Assembly: GCF_022347205.1 (NCBI RefSeq)
Contig: NZ_JAKRNE010000001.1
Location: 124,001-188,000 of the forward strand
Length of the DNA: 64,000 nt
Reading direction: 5' to 3'
DNA from: Corynebacterium sp. ACRPO
GTDB taxonomy: Bacteria > Actinomycetota > Actinomycetes > Mycobacteriales > Mycobacteriaceae
The notes below the pieces were generated by a model. It searched no databases. It had not been told where the DNA came from and was given only the letters and a program-made list of their open reading frames with translations. Positions 37,607 to 46,915 of this stretch are shown here, piece by piece; the stretch's first letter is position 1, and every line of letters starts with the position of its first letter. The translations under genes were made by a program, and so were the position numbers.

Positions 37607-39100
37607 ATGACCGAATTTTCCCAGCACAATAACGACGATCTCCTCGCCCGTGCGTTCCGCGATAACGACGCCCCGGCCGCACCAGAGGCGACGCCCACCA
37701 CCGGTGACCTTGACCTGGCAGAGCGCAACGCCTTCCGCCGCGTTACCCGTGAGACCACCATCCGCGCCGAAGACACCACCGATGGCTATGAGGTGGAGTA
37801 TCGAAAGCTGCGCCTCGAGCGCGTCATCCTGGTTGGCGTGTGGACCGAAGGCACCGTGGCCGAAGTCGAAGCCACCATGGACGAGCTCGCGGCGCTGACC
37901 GAGACCGCCGGCGCCGAAGTAGTGGAGATGATCTACCAAAAGCGCGATAAGCCGGATTCCGGCACCTTCATCGGCTCCGGCAAGGTCAAGGAATTGCGCG
38001 ACATCGTCGAGGCCACCGGCGCCGATACCGTGGTATGCGATGGCGAGCTCAATCCTGGCCAGCTCACCGCTCTCGAGCGCGCGCTTAACACCAAGGTCAT
38101 TGACCGCACGATGCTCATCCTTGACATCTTTGCCCAGCACGCCAAGTCCAAAGAGGGCAAGGCGCAGGTCTCCTTGGCACAGCTGGAATACCTCTACACC
38201 CATACCCGTGGTTGGGGCGGCAACCTTTCGCGCCAGGCGGGCGGCCGCGCCGGCTCCAACGGCGGCGTGGGCCTGCGCGGTCCCGGTGAGACCAAGATTG
38301 AGACGGACCGCCGCCGCATCCGCACGGAGATGGCCCGGCTGCGCAAGGAGCTGCGCGCTATGAAGACCGCCCGTGAGGTCAAGCGTTCCAAGCGTCAGCG
38401 CTCGACTATCGCGCAAATAGCCATTGCCGGCTACACCAACGCCGGAAAGTCCTCGCTCATTAACGCCATGACCGGCGCCGGCGTGCTGGTGGAGGACGCA
38501 CTCTTTGCTACGTTGGACCCTACCACTCGCCGTGCCACGCTTGCCGACGGCCGCCAAGTCGTCTTCACCGACACCGTCGGGTTTGTCCGCCACTTGCCCA
38601 CGCAGCTGGTCGAAGCCTTCAAATCCACCCTGGAGGAGGTGCTGGCCGCCGATATTATGTTGCACGTGGTCGATGGCTCTGACCCATTCCCGCTCAAGCA
38701 GATTGAGGCGGTCAACCAGGTCATCTATGACATTGTGTCCGAAACCGGCGAGCAGGCCCCGCCCGAGATCATCGTGATCAATAAGATCGACCAGGCCGAC
38801 CCGCTGGTGCTCGCCGAGCTGCGTCACGTACTCGACCACGAGGACGTCGTCTACGTATCCGCGCGAACGGGCGAGGGAATCGACGAGCTTACCGCGCGCG
38901 TAGAGCTCTTCCTCAACGCCCGCGATAGCCACGTCAAGCTGCAGGTTCCCTTTACCCGCGGCGATGTGGTGGCCCGCGTCCACGCCGAGGGTACGGTGCG
39001 CCACGAGGAGTACACGGCCGATGGCACGCTTGTCGACGTCCGCCTTCCCGCACCCACCGCCCGCGAACTCGCCGAATTTATCGTGGAGGAAGTTTCCTAA
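37607..39100 (+). CDS. hflX: Ribosome-associated GTPase HflX
   Basis: GTPase that splits stalled ribosomes. The 497-residue protein has the HflX N-domain (LVGVWTEGTVAEVEATMDEL, about 72-91), the glycine-rich GGRAGSNGGVGLRGPGETKI loop (about 216-235), then G1 GYTNAGKSSL (about 276-285), G3 DTVGFVRHLP near 321 and G4 NKID near 392. ATG 37607 follows GAAAGG; the open frame continues upstream without support. The miaA-dapF-hflX order is conserved, here with two minus-strand genes inserted between dapF and hflX. Confidence 0.94.
   Translation: MTEFSQHNNDDLLARAFRDNDAPAAPEATPTTGDLDLAERNAFRRVTRETTIRAEDTTDGYEVEYRKLRLERVILVGVWTEGTVAEVEATMDELAALTETAGAEVVEMIYQKRDKPDSGTFIGSGKVKELRDIVEATGADTVVCDGELNPGQLTALERALNTKVIDRTMLILDIFAQHAKSKEGKAQVSLAQLEYLYTHTRGWGGNLSRQAGGRAGSNGGVGLRGPGETKIETDRRRIRTEMARLRKELRAMKTAREVKRSKRQRSTIAQIAIAGYTNAGKSSLINAMTGAGVLVEDALFATLDPTTRRATLADGRQVVFTDTVGFVRHLPTQLVEAFKSTLEEVLAADIMLHVVDGSDPFPLKQIEAVNQVIYDIVSETGEQAPPEIIVINKIDQADPLVLAELRHVLDHEDVVYVSARTGEGIDELTARVELFLNARDSHVKLQVPFTRGDVVARVHAEGTVRHEEYTADGTLVDVRLPAPTARELAEFIVEEVS
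38539..38548 (+). repeat. GCTTGCCGAC 10-mer, copy 6
   Basis: Within hflX, coding Leu-Ala-Asp next to the switch region. Confidence 0.7.
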
Positions 39101-39131
39101 AACCAGCCTGGGTGATCCATAATTAAGGCTC

Positions 39132-40412
39132 GTGAGCTTAAAAGGTTGGACCGTCCACGGAGACGGTAAAAGGATTGCACCGGGCGCGGTCGTAGCGCCG
39201 GAAGAACGACTCAGCTGGGGCCGAACCATCGGCATCGGAATGCAGCACGTGGTGGCCATGTTCGGCGCTACGCTGTTGGTTCCTACCCTGACCGGATTCC
39301 CCGTCAATACGACGCTGCTCTTTTCCGGCCTCGGAACCATTTTGTTCCTGCTTATCACGCGCAACCGGTTGCCGTCCTACCTCGGCTCCTCGTTCGCGTT
39401 CATCGCGCCGCTTTCGGCGTCGCAGCAGTACGGAATCGCCGCGCAGGCGGGCTCCATTTTGGTCACCGGCCTCGTCTTGGCTGCGGTGGGTGTGGCAGTC
39501 AAAATCGCCGGCCGCCGCGTGCTTGATGCCGTCATGCCGCCGGCCGTCACCGGTGCAATCGTGGCCCTCATCGGCCTGAACCTAGCGCCGAATGCGGCCG
39601 AGAACTTCGCCTCCCAACCGCTCGTGGCCGCGGTGACGCTGCTCGTCATCCTGCTGGCCACCGTCGCCGGCCGCGGTATGGTCTCGCGCCTATCCATCTT
39701 GCTCGGCGTGGTCGTCGGCTGGGTCTTCGCTGCGCTGACCGGCAACCTCGGCGATGACGCCGTCGCGGCCATCGATGCCGCCCCGTGGGTAGGCCTGCCG
39801 GAATTCCACGCGCCTTCTTTCAACGTCTCCGCCATTGCCGTGGCGCTTCCCGTGCTGGTGGTACTCATCGCGGAAAACGTCGGCCACGTCAAGGCCGTCT
39901 CCGAGATGACCAAGCGCGATCTCGATGACCTGGCCGGTGACGCGCTGATCGCCGATGGCCTTGCGTCCACCCTTGCTGGCGGCTTCGGCGGCTCCGGTAC
40001 CACGACCTACGCCGAGAATATCGGCGTGATGGCCGCAACCCGTGTATATTCCACCGCCGCCTACTGGGTGGCGGCCTTTACCGCCATCCTTTTGGCCTTC
40101 GTGCCGAAGTTTGGTGCGCTGATTTTCACCATCCCGACCGGCGTTCTGGGCGGCGCCTGCATCGTGCTGTATGGACTCATCGGCATGCTGGGTGTGCGGA
40201 TCTGGATGGATAATAAGGTTAATTTCAATAACCCGGTCAACCTGACTGCGGCCGCGGTGGCGCTTATCGCGGGCATCGGCAACCTGACCCTCACCGTGGG
40301 TGGGGTTTCCCTCGAGGGCATTGCGTGGGGCTCCGTAGGCATCATCGTGGCCTATCCGATTATGAAGAAGCTTTACGATTCCGTCGGCGAGGGGCACGGC
40401 GCCAAGTACTAG
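39132..40412 (+). CDS. NCS2-family nucleobase permease (uracil/xanthine type)
   Basis: Proton-coupled nucleobase importer. The 426 residues make about 12-14 hydrophobic segments, with the NCS2 hallmarks QHVVAMFGATLLVP (about 38-51), SSFAFIAPLSASQQYG (about 86-101), AENVGHVKAVSEMTKRDLDD (about 248-267) and GFGGSGTTTYAENIGVMAAT (about 282-301). The closest resemblance is to UraA/PyrP uracil permeases. GTG 39132 lies eight bases after CATAAT, so it is probably leaderless. A hairpin at 40431-40458 ends the unit. Confidence 0.88.
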   Translation: MSLKGWTVHGDGKRIAPGAVVAPEERLSWGRTIGIGMQHVVAMFGATLLVPTLTGFPVNTTLLFSGLGTILFLLITRNRLPSYLGSSFAFIAPLSASQQYGIAAQAGSILVTGLVLAAVGVAVKIAGRRVLDAVMPPAVTGAIVALIGLNLAPNAAENFASQPLVAAVTLLVILLATVAGRGMVSRLSILLGVVVGWVFAALTGNLGDDAVAAIDAAPWVGLPEFHAPSFNVSAIAVALPVLVVLIAENVGHVKAVSEMTKRDLDDLAGDALIADGLASTLAGGFGGSGTTTYAENIGVMAATRVYSTAAYWVAAFTAILLAFVPKFGALIFTIPTGVLGGACIVLYGLIGMLGVRIWMDNKVNFNNPVNLTAAAVALIAGIGNLTLTVGGVSLEGIAWGSVGIIVAYPIMKKLYDSVGEGHGAKY

Positions 40413-40421
40413 TTTTCCACC

Positions 40422-40430
40422 TGTGGATAA
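40422..40430 (-). promoter_or_regulatory. Perfect DnaA box (first of a facing pair)
   Basis: TGTGGATAA, the complement of the consensus TTATCCACA, ten bases after the permease stop. Confidence 0.6.
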
Positions 40431-40458
40431 CTGCCCGTCGCGCGCCCGCGGCGGGCAG
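40431..40458 (+). terminator. Hairpin after the permease gene
   Basis: CTGCCCG (40431-40437) pairs with CGGGCAG (40452-40458), followed by TGTTGTTG. It lies exactly between the two DnaA boxes. Confidence 0.6.
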
Positions 40459-40481
40459 TGTTGTTGACGGACCAACGCGGG

Positions 40482-40490
40482 TTATCCACA
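40482..40490 (+). promoter_or_regulatory. Perfect DnaA box (second of the pair)
   Basis: TTATCCACA, 60 bases from the first box start and 54 bases before the HNH gene. Confidence 0.6.
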
Positions 40491-40543
40491 GCGCGCCGGT
40501 ATGCGGCTCGCTTAGGCGTGCGGGGTCTATTTAACTTAGCGGC

Positions 40544-41533
40544 ATGACCGCATTGGACGCATACATAAACGCAGTGAACGCCGGGATGGACATTGTCGCC
40601 GCCGTTCAAGGGCTTAGCGATCGCGAGCTCATCGCACGGGGCGCCTCTGACATTGCTGCGCGCGACCTGCTGCGTCTATGCGATACCTACTTCGGCCGGT
40701 GCGGCTTTGCTGCCAAACAGCGAGCGGCGCGGCAGACTAGGCATTCCCTTGACGTGCTATTGCTGATTGAAAAATACGCCTTGCGCTTGCCGACGCAGCG
40801 CGACGCCTGGACCCTACGCACCGAGCTGTGTGCCTTTCGCGGCAGCGCCACCGCCTTGGAAAAGCGTGCCCGCGCTTTGGTACGCGAACTGCGACCTCGC
40901 CGCGCGCCCGAAAAGGGAGTGCGCATTACCCGCCGCTCCGGCGGCCCGTGGTCACTGACTATTACCGGGGATTCAGCCGATGTGGCGGATATGCACGCTG
41001 CATTGGATGCCAATAAGCCCCTGGAATCTGCCAAAGACCTCTTCTTTGGCAAGGCGATTGCGACGCGGGCGACGGTGACGACTCAGGTGGTTCTCACCCT
41101 CGACGAGCTCGACCGCGTAGTAGACGGAGGCGGCGAGGAAATCACCCTCCAACTCACCAACGGCGCTCGAATCACCGGAGCGGAGCTTGTCGCGCGGACA
41201 CTGAGCGACCACGGCTATGTCACGCTCGTCCATCCCCACGAGGGGCCGGTCAACCTCTACCGGACCTCGCGCGTGGCCAACGACAAGCAGCGGCTCATGG
41301 CGGCTGCGGTCAACCCGGTATGCCCGTGGGAGAGCTGTAACTATCCCGCCGACAAGTGCCAGATTCACCACCTCAAAGCCTGGAAGCATGGCGGCGAGAC
41401 CAACGCTGCGAACCTTGCAACATGCTGCCCCTATCACAACGGCGTCAATGACGATGACCCCAACGCCCCGCCGCGCCGTGGCCGGCTAGCCCGGGTGCGC
41501 GGGCAGGTGAGGTGGGTGCCACCGTGGGGATAG
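40544..41533 (+). CDS. DUF222-type HNH endonuclease family protein
   Basis: A 329-residue protein with an N-terminal helical DUF222-like part and a C-terminal HNH nuclease motif: CPWESCNYPADKCQIHHLKA, then GGETNAANLATCCPYHN, giving the H-H/N-H ligands plus two CxxC-like pairs for zinc. This family (13E12-like in mycobacteria) occurs in several copies per corynebacterial genome and is of unknown role, sometimes mobile. Nothing here marks it as recently acquired: no repeats or target duplications are seen. TTAACT ends seven bases before ATG 40544. Confidence 0.8.
   Translation: MTALDAYINAVNAGMDIVAAVQGLSDRELIARGASDIAARDLLRLCDTYFGRCGFAAKQRAARQTRHSLDVLLLIEKYALRLPTQRDAWTLRTELCAFRGSATALEKRARALVRELRPRRAPEKGVRITRRSGGPWSLTITGDSADVADMHAALDANKPLESAKDLFFGKAIATRATVTTQVVLTLDELDRVVDGGGEEITLQLTNGARITGAELVARTLSDHGYVTLVHPHEGPVNLYRTSRVANDKQRLMAAAVNPVCPWESCNYPADKCQIHHLKAWKHGGETNAANLATCCPYHNGVNDDDPNAPPRRGRLARVRGQVRWVPPWG
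40785..40794 (+). repeat. GCTTGCCGAC 10-mer, copy 7
   Basis: Within the HNH gene, in a different frame (coding Arg-Leu-Pro-Thr) from the copies in miaB, dapF and hflX. Confidence 0.7.
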
Positions 41534-41553
41534 GTGGCGTCGGAAAGCGAAAA

Positions 41554-41578
41554 GCTCCCCACCGCAAGGGTGGGGAGC
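41554..41578. terminator. Terminator between the HNH gene and ptsH
   Basis: A perfect ten-base stem pairs GCTCCCCACC (41554-41563) with GGTGGGGAGC (41569-41578). On the minus strand it is followed by TTTTCGC, so it mainly ends the ptsH operon. Confidence 0.88.
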
Positions 41579-41601
41579 CTAGAGCCGAACCGTTTTAGGG
41601 C

Positions 41602-41871
41602 TTAGGAAGCGTCCAGGTCCTTCTCGATGAGAGCAGCAATCTTTTCCACTGCTTCTTCGTTTTCGGAGGTAACGGTAACCTCATCGCCCTGTTCTGCGCC
41701 AAGAGCCATGATCATCAGGGAAGAGGCCGCATCGGTCTCATCCTCATCATCATCGCCGACCAGGTTGAGGAAGATATCCTCATCGAACTCGCCGGCAGCG
41801 TCCGCGATAATAGATGCAGGACGTGCGTGCAGGCCTACAGAGGAGCCAACCTTTACAGTCTTGGAAGCCAT
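41602..41871 (-). CDS. ptsH: Phosphocarrier protein HPr
   Basis: Relays phosphate from enzyme I to the sugar-specific enzymes II. The 89-residue protein has the active His15 in GLHARPAS and the DAASSLMIMALGAEQGDEV region around Ser51. An acidic run (GDDDEDETD) precedes that serine, as in other corynebacterial HPr proteins. AAGGATA precedes the ATG. It is the last gene of fruK-ptsF-ptsH, 54 bases after ptsF. The HPr kinase found in low-GC Gram-positives is not expected in corynebacteria. Confidence 0.96.
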   Translation of the reverse strand: MASKTVKVGSSVGLHARPASIIADAAGEFDEDIFLNLVGDDDEDETDAASSLMIMALGAEQGDEVTVTSENEEAVEKIAALIEKDLDAS

Positions 41872-41925
41872 GGAAAATATCCTTTCTTACGGGGATTTTT
41901 ACAATCCAGTGTACGAGTGTTTGGT

Positions 41926-44049
41926 TTATACTGCCACGTTCTGGGCGGCTTCTTCGACGGCCTTGTTAGGCCAGAATTGCTTCATCGCCAGCACCGCCGC
42001 AGTGGAGACAACCACGCCGGCCGCGATGGCCACGAGGTAGCCCCAGAACGGGTCGATGGCGAAGAAGACGAACACGCCGCCGTGCGGGGCACGGGAACCG
42101 ACCGACAGGGCCATCGAAATCGCGCCCGTCACCGCGCCGCCGGCCATCATCGAAGGGATGACGCGGAACGGATCGGCCGCCGCAAACGGGATGGCACCCT
42201 CCGAGACGAAGGACAGACCCAGCAGCCAAGCGGACTTGCCGTTCTCCTGCTCGGCCGGTGTAAACAGCGACTTGCGGATAAACGTAGCCAGCGACAACGC
42301 AATTGGTGCGATCATGCCGGACGCCATGACGGCGGCCATGATCTGCATGGAGGATTCGTCGCCGGTAGACAGTCCGGCCGTGGCGAAGAGGTAGGCCGCC
42401 TTATTGACTGGGCCGCCCAAGTCGAAGCACATCATCAGGCCGAGAATGATACCCAGCAATACAGCCGAAGAACCGGACATGGACGATAGCCAATTTTGCA
42501 GGCCTTCCATGAGGTTTGCCAGCGGTACGCCGAGTGCCAGGTACATGGCGAGACCGACAACCAACGATGTCAGCAGCGGAATAATGACAACCGGCATGAG
42601 CGAGCCTAGCCAACGCGGTACCTTCCAGTTGCCAATCCACATCGCGATGAAGCCTGCCAGCAGGCCAGTAACTAGGCCGCCGATGAATCCAGCGCCCAAG
42701 GTAACTGCGATCGCTCCGCCCGCAAAGCCCGGAGCAATGCCCGGACGGCCAGCCAGCGCAAAGGCGATGTAGCCCGACAGCGCAGCGACGATGAAGCTCA
42801 TTGCCGCTTGGCCTACGGCGAAGAGAACAGCGCCGAGATAGAGCAAGAACCCGGAGCGCTCGAAATGCATGAGTTCGCCGTCAACGGTCACGTCATGGCC
42901 GGGGAGGTTGCCGAGCGAAAACTCCGTCGATAGTGTCTGCCAACCATTTGCCATATCGGCGCCACCGAAAAGGAAGCCGAGGGCGAGCAGCAGACCACCG
43001 GCCGCAACGAACGGGACCATATAAGACACGCCGGTCATAATGGCTTGCTGGATGCGCTTGCCCCAACCAAGAGACTTGCCTTCTTCTTCCGCATCGGCGC
43101 GGGTAGCAGTGCCGGAGACCTTGTGCGCGTGGGGGTTGTGCGCGGCTGCGATCGCCTCGTCGAGCATCGTGCCAGGTTCATTGATGGCGCGTTTGACGCC
43201 AGCCTCGATAACCGGCTTGCCGGCGAAGCGTTCGCGGTCGCGCACGCCGACGTCCGTGGCGAAGATGACCGCATCGGCCGCGTCGATCGTGGATTGGGAG
43301 ACAGACTCATTATTAGACGAGCCCTGCGTCTCAACAGTCAGAGATACGTCATCACGCTCGGCCGCGGTTTGGGTGAGGGCGTCGGCCGCCATGTAGGTGT
43401 GGGCGATGCCGGTGGGGCAGGCGGTGATGGCCACGATGCGGGTGACATCGGCCGAAGGTTCTGCGTTGGTAGGGAGTGTGGCCGAGGGCGCGGCGGCGGA
43501 GGGGCCGGCGGCACCGGCATCGGTACCGGTTGCGGCAGTGCCGGCAGCAGCGCCTTGGGTGGCCGGTTCCTCGGCTGGCTTCTTCTTCGGCTTTTCGGCA
43601 TTGACTACCTCCAGCACAAGCCGAACGATTTCTTCCTTGGTGGGCGCGTTGCGCAGGGACTCGAGGAAGTCCTTGCGCACTAGAGCGCGGGCCAACTTGG
43701 ACAAAATCTTCAAGTGGGCTTTGCCGCCGCCGGCCGGAGCAGCGATGAGGAAGACCAGCTGGGCGCCACCGTCAGGGCCGGAGAAATCCACGCCACGGCT
43801 CAGGCGGGCGAATGCGAGGGTGGGTTCGGTCACTGCCTCGGAGCGGCAGTGCGGAATGGCGACTCCGCCAGGGACGCCGGTACCGGCCTTGGCCTCGCGG
43901 TCGATGGCGGGCTGGGCCAAGCCGGCGATGTCGGTGGCTCGGCCGGTGTCATGGACTAGCGTGGCCAGGTTGGTAATAACGGAGTCAACGCTGTCGCCGA
44001 AGTCGGCGTCGAGCGCGACTAGGTCGGTAGTGATGAGGTCGGAAGCCAT
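41926..44049 (-). CDS. ptsF: PTS fructose transporter EIIABC
   Basis: Imports fructose as fructose 1-phosphate. The 707 residues carry all three domains in order A-B-C: EIIA (1-150) with the phosphorylated His67 in IPHCRSEA, an Ala/Pro-rich linker, EIIB (about 205-305) with the active cysteine in ITACPTGIAHTYMAADAL, and EIIC (from about 335) with the many-helix channel and GGPVNKAAYLF. AAGGAG precedes ATG 44049. It lies 13 bases after fruK, which acts on its product. Confidence 0.95.
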   Translation of the reverse strand: MASDLITTDLVALDADFGDSVDSVITNLATLVHDTGRATDIAGLAQPAIDREAKAGTGVPGGVAIPHCRSEAVTEPTLAFARLSRGVDFSGPDGGAQLVFLIAAPAGGGKAHLKILSKLARALVRKDFLESLRNAPTKEEIVRLVLEVVNAEKPKKKPAEEPATQGAAAGTAATGTDAGAAGPSAAAPSATLPTNAEPSADVTRIVAITACPTGIAHTYMAADALTQTAAERDDVSLTVETQGSSNNESVSQSTIDAADAVIFATDVGVRDRERFAGKPVIEAGVKRAINEPGTMLDEAIAAAHNPHAHKVSGTATRADAEEEGKSLGWGKRIQQAIMTGVSYMVPFVAAGGLLLALGFLFGGADMANGWQTLSTEFSLGNLPGHDVTVDGELMHFERSGFLLYLGAVLFAVGQAAMSFIVAALSGYIAFALAGRPGIAPGFAGGAIAVTLGAGFIGGLVTGLLAGFIAMWIGNWKVPRWLGSLMPVVIIPLLTSLVVGLAMYLALGVPLANLMEGLQNWLSSMSGSSAVLLGIILGLMMCFDLGGPVNKAAYLFATAGLSTGDESSMQIMAAVMASGMIAPIALSLATFIRKSLFTPAEQENGKSAWLLGLSFVSEGAIPFAAADPFRVIPSMMAGGAVTGAISMALSVGSRAPHGGVFVFFAIDPFWGYLVAIAAGVVVSTAAVLAMKQFWPNKAVEEAAQNVAV

Positions 44050-44062
44050 GATTAGGCACTCC

Positions 44063-45028
44063 TTAGGCTAGCGATTGTACGGGGGTATGTGCGATATCGA
44101 GTTCTTCTGGGCGAGGGAATTGGGTGCCTTGTTTGGATGCAGCCGCAGTTCCGTAGGCCACCGACTGCGCGAGGCTATCGGCCGGCGACTTACCGGCGGT
44201 GCGGCCGAGGAGGTATCCGGCGAGTGCGGCGTCACCGGCGCCTACGGTGGATTTCACCGTGGCGGGCGGGGGAGTTGCAGCCCAAGCGCCATCCGCGGTA
44301 ACCAGCACCGCGCCGGCACTGCCAAGAGTGACGAGTACTTCTGCGATGCCCTGCTTGACGACGTCCCGGGCCGCCCGCACAACCCCCGCGTACTCGCCGC
44401 GTGCGGCCTGGTCTTCCAATTCGCGGCCGTCGGTTCCGGTGAGCTGGCCGAGCTCTAGGCCGTTCGGCTTAATGAGATCCGGCGCAGCAGAATTGAGGTT
44501 TTCGCCAATGGCCTGCATTGGGGCGTCAGACGTATCGACGGCAATGCGAGCCTGTGGTGCGGCTGCTCGGACTGCGGAGATGAGGTCGCAATACCAATCG
44601 GTGTTGACGCCACGCGGCAGGGAGCCGGCTAGAACCACCCAGTCGGAGGCAAGGGCGCGGGCGGTGAGTTCGGAGGTAATGGCGCGGGAGTCGGCGTCGG
44701 AAAGCGCAGGGCCTGGACCGTTGACCTTGGTGGTGGTGCCATCAGGCTCAGTGATGGTGGTATTGACGCGAACTGCGCCGTCCATGGGGATAGTAGAGGA
44801 AGGCAGCCCAGCCGAGTGGACGAGATTCAGGAAAGAATCGGAGTCGTGGGCCGGGAAAAGAGCCAAGGATTGCTCGCCGGCCAAGTGTACGGTATGGGTG
44901 ACGTTTACCCCCTTGCCGCCAGCAACCTGTGTGACCTCGCTGGCGCGGTGGACATCACCGGAGGTCAATGGATCACTGAGCACAAGGGTGGCGTCGATAC
45001 TGGGATTGGGGGTCAGCGTGAGAATCAA
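44063..45028 (-). CDS. fruK: 1-phosphofructokinase
   Basis: PfkB-family kinase converting fructose 1-phosphate to the 1,6-bisphosphate. The 321-residue protein begins with the family start ILTLTPNPSIDATL, has AGGKGVNVTHTVHLAG (about 36-51) and the catalytic motif TVGAGDAALAGYL near 263. I place the start at TTG 45028, since AAAGGGA lies six bases upstream and the homology begins there; an in-frame ATG at 45091 would add 21 unconserved residues and lies in a hairpin. Confidence 0.92.
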   Translation of the reverse strand: MILTLTPNPSIDATLVLSDPLTSGDVHRASEVTQVAGGKGVNVTHTVHLAGEQSLALFPAHDSDSFLNLVHSAGLPSSTIPMDGAVRVNTTITEPDGTTTKVNGPGPALSDADSRAITSELTARALASDWVVLAGSLPRGVNTDWYCDLISAVRAAAPQARIAVDTSDAPMQAIGENLNSAAPDLIKPNGLELGQLTGTDGRELEDQAARGEYAGVVRAARDVVKQGIAEVLVTLGSAGAVLVTADGAWAATPPPATVKSTVGAGDAALAGYLLGRTAGKSPADSLAQSVAYGTAAASKQGTQFPRPEELDIAHTPVQSLA

Positions 45029-45113
45029 GTCGTCCCTTTCGCAGGTTGTATATTGGGGGCCGAACGCCGTTGGAGAGAACCTCGCGGGCATGGCCCGCCC
45101 TTAATGTTGATTC

Positions 45114-45131
45114 TTGTCCGATTGTGTCCGA
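45114..45131. promoter_or_regulatory. Direct TGTCCGA repeats between fruK and ptsI
   Basis: TTGTCCGA (45114-45121) and TGTGTCCGA (45123-45131) repeat at one helical turn in the divergent promoter region. They are candidate binding sites for SugR or a FruR-type regulator. Confidence 0.4.
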
Positions 45132-45226
45132 AAGTCAACAGAATTTCTGTGGTATACATTGCTTTTCTATCCGATTTGTGGTGTTCTGGAAGTTAATAAA
45201 CCGCTATCTTCGAAGGAAGTACGCTC

Positions 45227-46915
45227 ATGGAAAACGCGTCTGAGTCCACGATCAAAGGAACCGGTGTCGTTGCCGGAGTCGCCTACGCCGAAGCCGTGTG
45301 GGTCCGCCCTCGCCCCGCCCTGCCTACCGAGGGAAGCATCGACCCAGAGCAAGCGAGCGAATCTGAATACGACCGCTTCCTTGCGGCCGTAGATACTGTC
45401 GCTGGCCGCTTGGAGCAGCGAGCTGCTGCCGCGGAAGGCCAGGCTGCGGAAGTTCTGACCGCAACGGCCGGCATGGTCAAGGACCGTGGCTGGCACAAAG
45501 CCGTGCGCAAAAACATCCGCACCGGCCAGGATGCGGAGTTCGCTACTGTCGGCGCCACCGATAAGTTTGTCACCATGTTCGAGGCCGCCGGCGGCGTGAT
45601 GGCCGAGCGCACCACTGACTTAAAGGACGTGCGCGACCGCGTAATCGCAGAGCTGCGCGGCGAGGACGAGCCGGGGCTGCCGCTCGTAGACGGCGAGGCC
45701 GTGCTCTTCGCGGATGACTTGGCCCCGGCCGATACCGCGACGCTGGATACCAAGCACATCAAGGCCCTTGTCACCGAGCTGGGGGGACCTACCAGCCACA
45801 CGGCTATTATCGCCCGCCAGCTGGATATTCCATGCATCGTTGCTGTGGGCGCCGCGCTTAGCGATATTGAAAGCGGCACGCCGGTATTCGTCGATGGTGC
45901 AGTGGGTGCCGTCACTCTTGGGGCCGACGAAGAGGCTTCTACAAAGGCCGTGGCCGAATATCGCGAGCGTGCAGCACGCGTTGCCCAGTGGCGCGGCCCG
46001 GCTGAAACCAAGGATGGCCACCGCGTGCAGCTGCTTGCCAACGTCGCTGATGGCAACGCCGCCCGCATTGCTTCGGATTCCCAGGCAGAGGGCATTGGTC
46101 TCTACCGCACGGAGCTGTCCTTCCTCTCTGCTAGTGAAGAACCGAGCGTGGACGAGCAGGCAAAGATTTACGGCAAGGTTTTTAATGCCTTTCCTGAGTC
46201 AAAGGTTGTCGTGCGTACGCTGGATGCCGGATCCGATAAGCCTATCTCTTATGCCACGCTAAGCTCCGAGGAAAACCCAGCATTGGGTGTTCGTGGCCTG
46301 CGTATTGCACGCGATAATGAGGCTTTGCTGACCCGCCAGCTGGATGCGATTGCGCAGGCGGCTGCGGCTCGCGATGACAAAGCATCGACTTGGGTGATGG
46401 CTCCTATGGTTGCCACCTCTACCGAGGCCCAGTGGTTTGCTAGCCTGTGCCGCGAGCGCGGCCTGACTGCTGGCGCCATGATTGAGGTTCCGGCCGCAGC
46501 GCTTATGGCGGATAAAATCATGCCGCACCTTGATTTCGTGTCCATCGGCACCAATGACCTGACTCAGTACACGATGGCTGCGGACCGCTTGTCTCCACAG
46601 CTGGCCTACCTGACCGACCCGTGGCAGCCGGCTGTCCTGCGACTCATTCAGCACACTTGCATCGTGGGCCAAGCTAATAACGTTGCGGTTGGCGTCTGCG
46701 GTGAGGCGGCAGCCGACCCGATGTTGGCCTGCGTGCTTACCGGCTTGGGCGTAAATTCGCTATCCGCAGCGTCGACGGCGGTAGCGGGCGTCGGTGCACA
46801 GCTGGCAGAAGTTACCTTGGAACAGTGCCAGCAGCTTGCCGAGGTGGCATTGGATGCGGAAAGCCCTGACGCTGCCCGTACCGCAGTGGTCGAACGCATG
46901 GAGTCCTTCGCCTAA
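45227..46915 (+). CDS. ptsI: PTS enzyme I
   Basis: Phosphoenolpyruvate-protein phosphotransferase starting the PTS phosphate relay to HPr. The 562-residue protein has the phosphorylated histidine in GGPTSHTAIIARQ near residue 190, the PEP-binding barrel with EGIGLYRTELSFL near 288 and a catalytic cysteine in GVCGEAAADP near 489. AAGGAAG precedes ATG 45227. It is divergent from fruK and convergent with sugR; the nearly 200 bases upstream are shared regulatory DNA. Confidence 0.96.
   Translation: MENASESTIKGTGVVAGVAYAEAVWVRPRPALPTEGSIDPEQASESEYDRFLAAVDTVAGRLEQRAAAAEGQAAEVLTATAGMVKDRGWHKAVRKNIRTGQDAEFATVGATDKFVTMFEAAGGVMAERTTDLKDVRDRVIAELRGEDEPGLPLVDGEAVLFADDLAPADTATLDTKHIKALVTELGGPTSHTAIIARQLDIPCIVAVGAALSDIESGTPVFVDGAVGAVTLGADEEASTKAVAEYRERAARVAQWRGPAETKDGHRVQLLANVADGNAARIASDSQAEGIGLYRTELSFLSASEEPSVDEQAKIYGKVFNAFPESKVVVRTLDAGSDKPISYATLSSEENPALGVRGLRIARDNEALLTRQLDAIAQAAAARDDKASTWVMAPMVATSTEAQWFASLCRERGLTAGAMIEVPAAALMADKIMPHLDFVSIGTNDLTQYTMAADRLSPQLAYLTDPWQPAVLRLIQHTCIVGQANNVAVGVCGEAAADPMLACVLTGLGVNSLSAASTAVAGVGAQLAEVTLEQCQQLAEVALDAESPDAARTAVVERMESFA

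Noticed and set aside
37553..39364. A 603-codon open frame on the minus strand opposite hflX and running into the permease
   Set aside because: It spans two real plus-strand genes and their junction and has no domain or ribosome site.
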